This document shows positions 54,270 through 64,000 of a stretch of 64,000 nt of DNA, piece after piece. Location: assembly GCA_034231615.1 (NCBI GenBank), contig CM067298.1:6871640-6935639 (forward strand), written 5' to 3'. The stretch is from Meghimatium bilineatum. Lineage: Eukaryota; Mollusca; Gastropoda; Stylommatophora; Philomycidae. Numbering within the stretch: the stretch's first letter is position 1; every line of letters begins with the position of its first letter. The notes under the pieces are model-generated. The model saw only the letters and a program-made list of their open reading frames with translations, did not search any database and had not been told where the DNA came from. The position numbers were made by a program, and so were the translations under genes.

Positions 54270-54545
54270 TCAAACGTTATAAGAAAACGCAGATTGAAAT
54301 ACCCGATACACGCTGTTAGATTATATGAAAATAGACTGAACCAGCAAGCCCTTATGTGGACACCTGAGGGGAAAATAAACAGAGGAAGACCCAAAATTAC
54401 CCTAAAAAGCACCAGACTTAAAGACGGAGAAATAATAGGTTGCAAGTCCATACAAGAAATAAAAGTACAGGCAGCGGACGGCAATACATGGAGAATCTAA
54501 ACTTCTGCCCTATGTGCTGCTTGTGGTACGAAAGGAACAAACTAA
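54270..54545 (+). mobile_element. LINE J C-terminal fragment
   Basis: RLNQQALMWTPEGKINRGRP, KITLKSTRLKDGEI, then QEIKVQAADGNTWRI and a stop. W-T-P-E-G-K-x-x-R-G-R-P-K is a widespread LINE C-terminal signature. The 3' flank has ACTAACTAA. Confidence 0.8.
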
Positions 54546-54779
54546 CTAATACTCAAACAGACAAGAGGAGGAAACAGTAAAGCAACACCTTATTTAATAC
54601 CCTGTGCGCTACAACACCTGCAAAAACAACTATTACCAACAAACCTCTCCATCACTAACACCCTTTATACAGACACAGCACAGCTGAAGAAGACATACAC
54701 CTACCACCAACTGAGATGGAAGAAAGAGTGACAGCTTATAACCCTGGGGATCGGATAAGTCAGTAAGTAACAACCGAAT

Positions 54780-55122
54780 CATCCGTGTACTGCATATGGT
54801 ACATTACGGGGAGATGTGTCCACATTTTTTACAAAACAAACCATATATTATTTAACAAAACGAAATTTCGTTACAGATGCTATGTGTTTTTATCTCTGCA
54901 TCTATTTATCTATCTGTCATGGAATCTGTATCAAATCAAGTTTAATATTAAAAAGTTGAAATGTTTTGACAGATCTCCCTATAATGAACTCTACATATAT
55001 ATAAAATTGAAGACAATACTGGCAACAGCCGTATATACATATGGAAAGACAACAGAGTACATATTTCAAAAATGGCTCAAATATGAAAAACTGAGGTTAA
55101 ACTCACTAACTCAGAAAGACCT
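54780..55122. other. Unassigned region with a small repeat
   Basis: ATATATTATTTAACAAAACG near 54845 matches 26830. A 119-codon frame here (ILATAVYTYGKTTEYIFQKW) is not recognised and may be chance. Confidence 0.35.
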
Positions 55123-55196
55123 TAATGCTGCAAGAAGGATTTGAACCAGGTCTGCTCAGGCGGCACCTACTCGCCTCACAACTTGAGTCAACTTGT
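55123..55196 (-). repeat. tRNA-like sequence related to the R1 core
   Basis: On minus: TGACTCAAGTTGTGAGGCGA, then GTAGGTGCCGCCTGAGCAG and ACCTGGTTCAAATCC (box B). The ACTCAAGTT part resembles a tRNA-Leu anticodon loop. AGGCGA...GGTGCCG...CCTGGTTC is shared with R1 (AGGCGATTCGGTGCCG...CCTGGTTCGATTCC). Not a complete tRNA. Confidence 0.45.
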
Positions 55197-55232
55197 TTTC
55201 CGTCTTCGTTCACTCCATATCCCTATTAAAAT

Positions 55233-55312
55233 GTGATTTTAGTCAAGACTTACAATGTGTATATTCTCAAGCTATTATGTCAAGACTTACAAAGTGTATA
55301 TTCTCTCAAGCT
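55233..55312. repeat. About 40-bp direct duplication
   Basis: GTCAAGACTTACAATGTGTA, then TATTCTCAAGCT, repeated with small changes. Confidence 0.8.
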
Positions 55313-55494
55313 TCTATAAATGCGGACATGTTGATCAACACATAGAAAGCAACACACACTGCACAGTTATTTAAATTTATCGAGCAATACACATTTAACA
55401 TTAGTATGTGCCAGAAGACCTCAGTACTTCAAGGATCAATTAAACCTACTTGTAAATGTAAATAAAACATAAGCATAAACGTGCTCAGAAAAGT

Positions 55495-55575
55495 GACACT
55501 GCACTGTGAACATCTCTTTGTTCACTGTGAACATTTGTTTGTTCACTGTGAATATCTGTTCACTGTGAACATCTG
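55495..55575. repeat. 20-bp tandem repeat (TTCACTGTGAACATCTGTTT)
   Basis: Four copies. TTCACTGTGAA in each is a perfect palindrome around its central base. Confidence 0.9.
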
Positions 55576-55657
55576 TTTGAGCTACAATATACTGAAATTT
55601 ATCTAAGAGATAAATGTGCAGATATAGGCACATTTAAAATAAGAGCATAGGATAAAA

Positions 55658-55893
55658 CTAACATGTCTTTTGATTTAATCCCTATCTTTTGATTTAATCC
55701 CTATATTTTGATTTAATCCCTATATTTTGATTTAATCCCTATCTTTTGATTTAATCCCTATCGTTTGATTTAATCCCTATATTTTGATTTAATCCCTATA
55801 TTTTGATTTAATCCCTATATTTTGATTTAATCCCTATATTTTGATTTAATCCCTATATTTTGATTTAATCCCTATATTTTGATTTAATCCCTA
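55658..55893. repeat. 19-bp tandem array (ATTTTGATTTAATCCCTAT)
   Basis: About 12 copies, nearly identical, with A/C/G variation at one site. Confidence 0.95.
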
Positions 55894-56162
55894 TCTTTAC
55901 TTATCAACAGATTTAATAACTGTTTATTCTTCAGATGAAACTTGTCTCAAGAACATTATAAATTCAGGATGTCTGGGAAGATGATAAAATGAACATCTTG
56001 ATGCTTCTTTGGGATTCTCTTCAGCAGCAGAGCAAGTTACATTTATGGTAAGACATTTTTGCAACGTCGTTTATTTTACCATTAATATTCCGAAACATAT
56101 GAATCATTATAATAATAGTAAATAATAACATGAAATGTATATTATGTGGGGACATTGCTATT

Positions 56163-56431
56163 CAGGCTTGTAGATACGAGAGAGGAGGGAGGGTGAAAAC
56201 AACACCCCCCCCCCTTAGCACATCAGAACATGACTATTAGCACTAGGAATTTGGTCAAAAGAATGTGTGAAAGCCAAAGACACTCAACCCTAACCCTCTC
56301 CCCCACAAACAATTTTTCACACAAAGGGCCATAACAAAATTTTTATTAAAAAGATCTATGTGAGAGTGCAAGAATTGCCTTTTTATTATGTACAACCGCC
56401 CTTCCTTGAGGAGAGCATATCTACGGCCCTG
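56163..56431. mobile_element. hAT-like MITE, copy 4, perfect 8-bp TSD
   Basis: Starts CAGGCTTGTAGATACGAG and ends GCATATCTACGGCCCTG. TTGCTATT lies directly outside both ends (56155-56162, 56432-56439). 269 bp. The interior matches copy 1 (AGAACATGACTATTAGCACT, GGAATTTGGTC). Confidence 0.92.
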
Positions 56432-56659
56432 TTGCTATTCATCCATTGTTGAATTCTGAGGCCCCAATAATATGTCTAACTAGATCAGCAGTACAATGTG
56501 GATTGAGCAATGGAACCACTAATTCCGAAAAGTTTGGCTTGTGAGGCTAGATATCAACCCTTCTGCAGCTATTAATCATTATAAAATAGTTATATATCCT
56601 ACATTTTGATAATATAAAATTTATATAACAATAGTTATATATAACATATTTTTTCTGTG

Positions 56660-57225
56660 AAATATCATCATCATCAAGTGCTGTCTCCGCAATGAAGGTT
56701 GGCTGCAATAGATATCCAACATTCCCTGTCTCTTGTTTGATGCACTCTGCTGGACCATAACCTGTCCATCTTGTAATGTTACTCTCCCACTTGTATCTCT
56801 GTCTTCCTCTTGTTCGCTTCCCTTTGACTTTACCCTCAAGTAAGGTCTTCAATAAGGTGTCATGTCTTTTAATGTGTCCAAAATATTTTATTTGCTTGTT
56901 CTTTATTTCTCTTAGTAGTTCTTTCTTCATATTAAGTGTTTTTAGAACCTCTTTGTTTGTTTTCTTCTCTTTCGATGATGTTCTCCCTATTCTTCTATAT
57001 ACCTAAATCTCAAAGGCATCAATTCTGTCTTCTAATTGTTTGTTTAGTATCCAATTTCTGATCCATACATTAGTATAGAATAGATGTAGGATTTTATAAT
57101 TCTCATTTTAACTTGTTTGTAATTTGTTTAGATGTTAATATTTTCCTCATTTAATTGAAATTACTTTTAGCTATCCCTATTCTTATCTTAACCTCTGTTT
57201 CACATCTGCCATCATATAATATAAA
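56660..57225 (-). mobile_element. LINE A 3' third, truncated copy
   Basis: Minus strand: MKKELLREIKNKQIKYFGHI, RHDTLLKTLLEGKVKGKRTR, RYKWESNITRWTGYGPAE, preceded (to 57225) by frame-broken KQTIRRQN and CETEVKIRIGIAKSNFN. The 3' end is ACTTGATGATGATGATATT. It lacks the 327-bp duplication, so that duplication is specific to the main copy. Confidence 0.85.
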
Positions 57226-57319
57226 AGGGAAATATAAGACATATAAATATAGTTATGTTTTGTATAACATATTTGCATTGTTTCTTTCTTGAATTGATAA
57301 TCCTGTGTTACTGGTGTGT

Positions 57320-57712
57320 TTCTCAGGCCCAATAAGAGAGTAAATAATACTAAAACTGTGACATACCATGCATGTTGTGAAGAGCAGCTAAGGAGGGTTA
57401 TGCATAGGTTTTGGTACCTATTCTATAGAATGTCAGAGGCCCAAAACTTGCCACGATGAAAAGAAATATGTATAGCAAATAGATTCAGATATTGCTCTTA
57501 TGGTGTAAATCATGGCACAGTATATTCTGTTGTTTGGACTATTAACCAGCAGGAGTGTGAGATAGAAGTAAAAGAAGAAGAGGCATCCTGCAGTATTAAC
57601 TAATTTTGATAGCTTTATCCTATTCAGGAAATAAATCCAGAATATTTAGACTTGTTGACAGAGTACATTTGGGGTAACCTGAGTACAATGAAGTCTATGC
57701 TCTACGCAATTT
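57320..57712 (+). mobile_element. LINE D 3' end (relic)
   Basis: Degenerate, but its last codons match 2600-2660: GAGTACATTTGGGGTAACC, then TGAGTACAATGAAGTC and a stop. It leads directly into the 19-bp array. Confidence 0.5.
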
Positions 57713-57724
57713 GAGCCCTTTTTA

Positions 57725-58640
57725 AGATCACAACACCTATAGCATGTCACAACACCAATAGCTTGAATATAGAACCTACAGCACTAATAGCTTATATCAC
57801 AGCACCTACAGCACCAATAGCTTGTCACAGGACCTATAGCTTCTCACAGCACCTATAGCTTGTCACAGTACCTATAGCTTGTCACAATACCAATAGCTTG
57901 TCACAGCACCTATAGCTAGTCACAGCATGTATAACTTGGCATAGCACCAATAGCTTGTCACAGCACATATAGTGTGTCACAAAACCAGTAGCTTTCACAA
58001 TACAAATAGCTTGTCACAGCGCATATAGCGTGTCACAACACCAGTAGCTTGTCACAACACAATAGCTTGAATGTAGAATCTATGTCACCAATAGCTTGTC
58101 ACAACACCAATAGCTTGTCACAGGACCAATAGCTTGTCACCGCAAAAATAGCTGGAATGTAGCACATACAGCATCAATAGTTTGAATGTAACACCTACAG
58201 CACCAATAGCCTGTCACAGTACCTATAGCTTGTCACAGTACTTATATCTTGTCACAATACCAATAGCTTGTCACAGCACCAATAGCTTGTCACAGCACCA
58301 ATAGATTGTCACAGTACTTATATCTTGTCACAATACCAATAGCTTGTCACAGCACCAATAGATTGTCACAGTACTTATATCTTGTCACAATACCAATAGC
58401 TTGTCACAGCACCTATAGCTTGTCACAGCACATATAGCGTGTCACAACACCAGTAGCTTGTCACAATACAAATAGCTTGTCACAGCACATATAGCGTGTC
58501 ACAACACCAGTAGCTTGTCACAACACCAATAGCCTGAATGTAGCACCTACATCACCAATAGCTTGTCACAGCACCAATAGCTTGTTACAGCATTAATAGT
58601 TTGTCACAGCACCGATAGCTTGAATGTAGCACCAATAGCT
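57725..58640. repeat. 19-bp tandem array (GCACCAATAGCTTGTCACA)
   Basis: About 47 copies, quite diverged, with CTATAGC, CATATAGCG and GCTTGAATGTA variants. It shares the ACCAATAGCTT core with the next array. Confidence 0.94.
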
Positions 58641-59235
58641 TAAATAAATGTGATACATACAACACCAATAGTTTGTATAACTGTGGGATTCACTTCCTGT
58701 TACAGCACCAATAGTTTTAATAACTGTTGTACTTACAGCCCCAATAGCTTGAATAACTGTGGTACTTACAACACCAATAGTTTGAATAACTGTTGTACCC
58801 ACAGCACCAATACCTTAACTGTGGTACCTACAGCACCAATACCTTAAATAACTGTGGTACCTCCTACAGTACCAATAGCTTAAATAACTGTGGTACCTAC
58901 AGTACCAATAGCTTAAATAACTGTGGTACCTACAGTACCAATAGCTTAAATAACTGTGGTACTTACAACACCAATAACTTAAATAACTGTGGTACCCACA
59001 GCACCAATACCTTAAATAACTGTGGTACCTACAGCATTAATAGCTTAAATAACTGTGGTACCTCCTACAGTACCAATAGCTTAAATAACTGTGGTACCTC
59101 CTACAGTACCAATAGCTTAAATAACTGTGGTACCTCCTACAGTACCAATAGCTTAAATAACTGTGGTACCTCCTACAGTACCAATAGCTTAAATAACTGT
59201 GGTACCTATAGCGCCAATAGCTTAAATAACTTTGT
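58641..59235. repeat. 33/36-bp tandem array sharing the ACCAATAGCTT core
   Basis: The unit contains AGTACCAATAGCTTAAATAA, then CTGTGGTACCTAC, about 18 copies. TCC insertions give 36-bp units toward the right. Both periods are multiples of three, so a NSLNNCGTYST repeat stays open for some 145 codons. I regard that ORF as an artefact. Confidence 0.94.
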
Positions 59236-59324
59236 GTTGTTATCTATAAAATCCCGTCATGTTTTAACAGCAGCACTATTTTTTATTTTATGGTGGAGGG
59301 GAGGGCGGGGAGTAGGTGGAGAGT

Positions 59325-59395
59325 TTCTCCATGGTGCAGTGGTTAAACCGTTCGCTTTGTCCACAAGAGGTTGTGGTTTGAAACCCCTTTGCTAC
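59325..59395 (+). repeat. tRNA-like fragment (possible SINE head)
   Basis: CTCCATGGTGCAGTGGTTAA resembles box A, and GTGGTTTGAAACCCC resembles box B with C changed to T. The anticodon arm does not fold and the acceptor is absent. Confidence 0.45.
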
Positions 59396-59629
59396 GTTTT
59401 ATTTGTACATGTAAATGGACATTTTCGGAGATACATGGGTATTATAACTTGAGACTACACAGTAACTGCTATGATTGAAACTCTCGTCATGTCGGTGTGC
59501 TGCTATATTGTGAAGATCCGATACAAATTGTTTAGGAGTTCAATCGCGACCGTTGGTAGTTGTAAATAACATGTTCTCTGAAATTAATGATGTATTCACT
59601 TCTTATTTTTCTTTATTATTCCCATGTTC

Positions 59630-59760
59630 CCTGGTGGCCAATATTTATATACTTGGAATCGATGCCAAAAATAGCCAAGGCTACTCCAAGCATATAAAAA
59701 GTAACCAGTGGAAACCGTGACATTAATCAAAAACATACCGAAGGAAGGCCTCATTAATTC
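59630..59760 (+). repeat. R3 interspersed repeat
   Basis: TATATACTTGGAATCGATGC, CAAAAATAGCCAAGG and AGTAACCAGTGGAAACCGTG correspond in order to 11745-11860. Confidence 0.5.
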
Positions 59761-60091
59761 AGATAGAAGGCATGTGCCGCCGAGGGCCAGGGTTGAATGA
59801 AGTCAATCCTCGATGACGTTTGAGCCGTCTTTTAATCGAATGCTATATTTGACTGAATTCTAGACAATCTGAAAAGGTAGTAGGCAGGGGGGATGGGAAG
59901 AGGTCATGGACACATTCCTGTTTGATTAAATGGAACCTAATGTCACACCCGGATCCTGTTCATGTATGAAACATGTCTCCTTGTCCAGTGTCGTTCCTCT
60001 TCTTCCGGTAAATTTCGATTACACATGCCAATGTGAACGTCCATATCCTTACTGTCCCTTTTCTGTTGTATGTTTTAATTTTGTTGTAATA

Positions 60092-60172
60092 ATTGTCTTG
60101 ATGAAGGCCCTTTGGTAGAAATGTCGATTTCTGTGTGTTATTATGTATGTCTTCAGTAATTAGCAAAACTTA
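60092..60172 (+). repeat. Dispersed motif, GATGAAGGCCCTTTGGTAGA type
   Basis: CTTGATGAAGGCCCTTTGGT, AGAAATGTCGATTTCTGTG and AGTAATTAGCAAAACTTAAT parallel 47718-47790. Confidence 0.5.
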
Positions 60173-60299
60173 ATTTCTCTATTCCTGGATTTATCTGTTG
60201 GATTTCAGTTTTGCGCAGTAAGTACATATTACTGATGAACCATGACCGGCCTCTGTATAAAGACCAGTGTCCAGAAAGGTAAACATGACATCAAAGGCT

Positions 60300-60400
60300 G
60301 ATTTTATGGTTTTATATTATTTCCGTGAATTTCGTTGGTCGGTCTTGGTTTTTTTCATGCATGCGACTCCACGTATATAAATAGAGACCAATCAGAACAT
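60300..60400 (-). repeat. R3 interspersed repeat, inverted copy
   Basis: On minus: TATTTATATACGTGGAGTCG, AAAAAAACCAAGACCGACCA, then ACGAAA, matching 11745-11860. Confidence 0.55.
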
Positions 60401-60429
60401 TAATAAAAGACATAACAAATGATATCATA

Positions 60430-61475
60430 CTTTCTGTGACACGATGCGGATCATCCTTCGTTGCACAAGGGACACATCCTGTGTGGCTATGAGATTTCTC
60501 CTTGATTTTCCGAACATATCTCATAGAATAGATATGTGGCGTGCTCATGCATACCTCCGAGTGAGTTCTGACAGAGGCCACCCACTACACAGTGAGGTCC
60601 CATGTGTGAAAGGAAGCAGGCGCAAGAGAGGCAAATCGTGGATGAGTCGGGCCGAGGATACCTCTAAACATATCTGTGTCCCAGAGGCCTGACTCCTGGC
60701 GAGGATTGGATGCCTATTCCCACGGTCTTTCAAGATGCAGTCAAGACTGTCATTACACTCTATAGAGAGTGCAGGGAACTCAGCCCCGTGAGCCTAGATG
60801 CTGAGGTTATGCCACTGATCTGCGAGAACACCGATGACACAGATGTTGTGATTTACACGGACGGGTCGGTCATCCGTCACCAGCGATACGTATTGGCGTC
60901 TACTGCCAGATCAAAAGGAAGAACAGTACACAAAGTCAGTGCTGCCTTTACCGCAATAACAAGCAGCCTAACAATGGAAGTATTCGCAGTAACGCAGGCA
61001 CTCAACTAGCTGCAGTCGCAAGCCTGTTCCCATGCGTGCATACTAAGTGACTCGCTGAATATTATTCAGAAAGTAAAAACAAGTGATGTACGTAGGATTA
61101 TGGGTGGAGTCATTAGAGAGAGAGAGAGCTACAATGCGGGCGTCACTACGAAAACTCACGCTTATCTTTGTCCCCGAATACGCGGGCGTGAAGGGAAACG
61201 AACGGGCCGACCACTTACCTAGCCTCGCCACCACAACAGATGGTCAGTCTATGGACCTAGCAGACATACTCATTGCTCTTCGTGAATCCTCACGATCAGA
61301 GAATTTTGAGATGAATGAGCATGAGTCAATATCGAGAATGCGCGAATTGGGAGTGAGGATGGGCGTGGCCCGTAGAGAACCCCTAACAAAGATTTCGAAA
61401 AGTGCAGTGAACCAACATAGAACCGGAACCATCAGCCGTTATACCATGAGACTGTTTTACTGCTCGAAACATGTG
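60430..61475 (+). mobile_element. LINE D with RNase H domain (dead)
   Basis: Frames in order: LRCTRDTSCVAMRFLLDFPN, then GSRRKRGKSWMSRAEDTSKH (60444-60692); VFQDAVKTVITLYRECRELS, VVIYTDGSVIRHQR and SLTMEVFAVTQAL (60710-61009), then a TAG; ACILSDSLNIIQKVK; after a frame change, LTLIFVPEYAGVKGNERADH, DLADILIALRESSRSENF and VNQHRTGTISRYTM (61083-61475). RNase H motifs D-E-D-D are present, but GH before AGVKGN is EY, losing the conserved His. The order RT tail, RNase H, C-terminal tail fits a retrotransposon Pol. Confidence 0.85.
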
Positions 61476-61489
61476 CGTTATTCAACCTA

Positions 61490-64000
61490 CTTATCTCCAA
61501 CACTGTCTTTCAACTACCTCAACGAAATAAGACTACATGGATGCACCCACGATCAAAACAGTGGCATCAAATCGATTATGTCATTGTGAGACAACGTGAT
61601 AAGCAGGATGTGAGAGTCACCAAATCTATGTGTGGCGCGGACTGCTGGACGGACCACAGATTGCTAGTCTCCAAAATGAACCTCCATACATTGCATCTCC
61701 TTCGACCTCAAAATAGCAAACAATCAAAACGTCTCAAAACTGAAAGATCCACTTTATAAACAGCTTCTGCGCAACTTAATGGAAACCAAAATTGCACCAT
61801 TGATAGTCGATCCCATAGACATTCAAAAAAGCTTAAAAAACTTCCGTGACACTATCTATAGAACTACAGAAGAAGTAGTTGTTTCTGTTAGAAAACATCA
61901 AGACTGGTTTGACCAAAACGATGTACAGATCAAAGCTCTCCTGGACAACAAGCACAAACAGTACAAAGCTTATTTAAACGACCCTACATCAACCAGCAAA
62001 AAGACGCTGTACGAAAACTCAAATAAAAACGCACAAAAAGAACTAAGGAGGATGCAAGACTCTTGGTTTAGCACCAAAGCCAAAGAGATACAATATTATG
62101 CTGAAAGCAACAATATGCAGAAATTTTATTCAGCGTTAAAGGCAATTTATGGCCCTCAATCTTCAGGAACGTCTCCTCTTCTAAGCGCAGATGAAAAGCA
62201 TACCATCACTGACAGAGAGGAAATTCTCAAACGCTGAGCTGAACATTTTGAAAATGTACTAAACTGTCCCTCCATTATCAACGAGGAAGCGATTACGTGC
62301 ATTACGCAAATACCAATCAATAACTCATTATCGGATCCCCCTTGCATTGAGGAAGTGGAGAAAGCAATCTCAAATTTGTCCGTAGGAAAAGCGCAGGGCT
62401 CAGAATCCATTCCAGCCGAAGTTTACGCTGTTAGTGGCCCTGTCATGCCTGCCAAACTTACAGAGCTCTTCCATGTAATGTGGAACCTAGAAGCGATACC
62501 ACAAGACTTTAAGGATGTTTCCATCATACAAATATACAAGAGAAAAGGAAATCGCCTAGCTTGCGACAACCATCGAGGCATATCCTTGCTCTCTATAGCA
62601 GGCACGATTCTGGCTAGGGTCCTGTTGCAAGCCCTCCCATAGAGCCAATATGGCTTCCGACAGGGCAGAGGTACTGATGATATGATTTCACTGCCAGACA
62701 ACTACAGGATAATTGTCGTGAACAGAACATTGGTCTCTACACCACATTTGCCGACATAACTAAGGCATTCGACACTGTAAATCACGAAGGACTATGGAAG
62801 AATCATGGCTAAATTTGAATGTCCCGAAAAATTTACCAACATGGTTCGCCAGTTCCATGATGATATGACAGCCTGTGTGCAAGACGACAGTGCACACTCC
62901 AACCCGTTTCCAGTGACTAACGGCGTCAAACAGGGTTGCGTCCTGGCTCCGACGCTCTTCAGCATGGTGTTCTCTGCCATGTTAAATGATGCCTTCCGGA
63001 ATAACAGTGCAGGAATTTGTTTTCGTTGTTTTCGCTATCGAACTGATGGAGGGCTGGCTATTCAATCTTAGTAGATTGAAGGTCAAGACCAAAACTAAGA
63101 CGGACATTGTTCGTCGACGATTGTGCATTAAATGCTACCAGTCTGAAAGACATGCAGACAGCATAAATTTCTTTTCTTTGGCCTGTGATGCGTTCGGTCT
63201 CACCATCAGAAGACTTTAGTAATGTATCAACCAGCGCCAGGTGTCCCCTACACAGAACCAGTGATCACAGTAAAGGAACAAAAACTTAATACTGCCAATA
63301 AGTTTGTATATCTCGGCAGCACACTATCACAAACTGCGACAATTGATGAGGATGTTGCCCTCCGTATTGCTTGTGCCAGTGTAGCATTCAGGAGCCTTTG
63401 TGCCAACGTCTGGATCAGGCGTGGTCTCAGTCTGACGACTAAGTTGGACGTGTACCGCGCAGTGGTTCTACAAACACTGCTTTATACTGTGTCATCGTGG
63501 ACTGTCTATGCGAGGCACGCTCGACAGCTTAACTTTTTTCATCTTCGGTGCCTACGAAACCTCATTGGAGTACGTTGGCAGGATCGTGTACCAGATACTG
63601 AAATTCTTCAGAAGTCCCGTATGCAAAGCATCCATGCAAGGATGACTAGGTCCCAACTCCGCTGGACTGGCCACATCGTCTGTATACCGGACAAGCGCCT
63701 TCCAAAGAGATTATTCTATGGGGAGCTGTGCGAAGGTAAACGTTCAAGTGGAGGACAGAAAAAGCGCTTCAAGGATCACCTAAAAAAGCTCTCTCAAGCA
63801 CTGCAGCATCGATCCTAGCTCCTGGGAGACTACATCACTTGATTGCTCAGCATGGCACACCCAGGTCACTGCTGGCATCACGAAATTTGAAAAAGGAAGA
63901 ACACTGCGGGTATCCACATGCGAAAGAAGCAGAAGGACAAATCCGAAAATTCTCCTACCCCGAACCTTCAGCACTCCTGCATGCACTGCAATATAACTTT
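61490..64000 (+). mobile_element. LINE H endonuclease-reverse transcriptase, 5'-truncated, runs off the window
   Basis: Begins within the endonuclease: TWMHPRSKQWHQIDYVIV-like and ADCWTDHRLLVSKM (61541-61759), with the active-site DH. Then linker (61779-62237); RT fingers GKAQGSESIPAEVY, KDVSIIQIYKRKGNRLACDN and HRGISLLSIAG (62355-62642); GFRQGRGTDDM; FPVTNGVKQGCVLAPTLFS (62805-63071); post-RT KFVYLGSTLS, LDVYRAVVLQTLLYTVSSWT, LRCLRNLIGVRWQDRVPDTE and RLPKRLFYGELCEGKRS (63222-63818). Around 63110 the catalytic F-A-D-D box is reduced to VDDCALNAT by a short deletion. There are at least six frame breaks. The terminal zinc-finger-like part lies near or beyond the window edge. Confidence 0.9.

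Noticed and set aside
54785-55144. 119-codon plus-strand ORF
   Set aside because: The left part is low-complexity AT-rich sequence and the right end lies over the tRNA-like repeat. No recognisable domain.
59325-59395. A functional tRNA gene
   Set aside because: Only box A- and box B-like parts are recognisable; the acceptor and anticodon stems do not form.
58793-59452. 219-codon Asn-Ser-Leu-Asn-Asn-Cys-Gly-Thr repeat ORF
   Set aside because: Arises from the 33/36-bp array. The related 19-bp array beside it shows the sequence evolves as a satellite.

Overview
This window looks like AT-rich nuclear DNA from an animal, probably a marine invertebrate and possibly a mollusc-type lophotrochozoan (inference). 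There are no bacterial operons. Instead there are dozens of 5'-truncated non-LTR retrotransposon (LINE) pieces, short elements with target-site duplications (TSDs), about thirty tandem arrays, a nuclear-type tRNA gene and an intron-bounded coding exon. The organism cannot be fixed from sequence alone.

Genes. Only two features are convincingly host genes. One is a tRNA-Thr(UGU) at 33945-34017. The other is the terminal coding exon (16527-17457) of a DOK/IRS-type docking protein: a complete phosphotyrosine-binding (PTB) domain followed by a tail with seven Tyr-x-x-Leu/Val motifs. A phase-compatible donor at 15294/15295 may mark its upstream exon. Weaker candidates are a 75-codon terminal exon (18236-18463) and a degenerate GPCR-like fragment (30688-31050).

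LINEs. I use letters for sequence families that recur here: A (endonuclease-RT; one nearly full-length copy at 42701-46185, minus strand, with four frameshifts and a 327-bp in-frame duplication), B, D (RNase H-bearing), E, F, G, H (endonuclease-RT, runs off the right edge), I, J and K. Many copies are 3'-end fragments with short simple-repeat tails such as (GAT)n or (TAGA)n. Several have clean TSDs and nested relationships.

DNA transposon-like elements. Four short elements (30096-30341, 35413-35694, 36143-36292, 56163-56431) share CAG...CTG ends and 8-bp TSDs, as expected for hAT MITEs. A different hAT-like element (10320-11109) has a perfect 8-bp TSD and carries a LINE with its own 16-bp TSD. 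A roughly 280-bp SINE with a (GAA)n tail occurs at 29383-29665 and 39337-39609. R1 is a short repeat that twice occurs as a palindrome.

Tandem repeats. The largest is a 5.7-kb array of a 31-bp unit (18913-24641), followed by a 43-bp array. Others have 19, 23, 25, 26/52, 28, 32, 33, 37 and 42-bp units. Long ORFs inside them reflect stop-free units, not genes.

Layout: 1-15 kb mixed LINE, R1 and hAT pieces and a 26/52-bp satellite; 15-18.5 kb the docking-protein region; 18.9-25.7 kb giant arrays; 26-42 kb LINE debris, MITEs, SINEs and the tRNA; 42.7-46.2 kb LINE A; 47-59 kb minisatellites among LINE pieces; 60.4-64 kb LINE D followed by LINE H.
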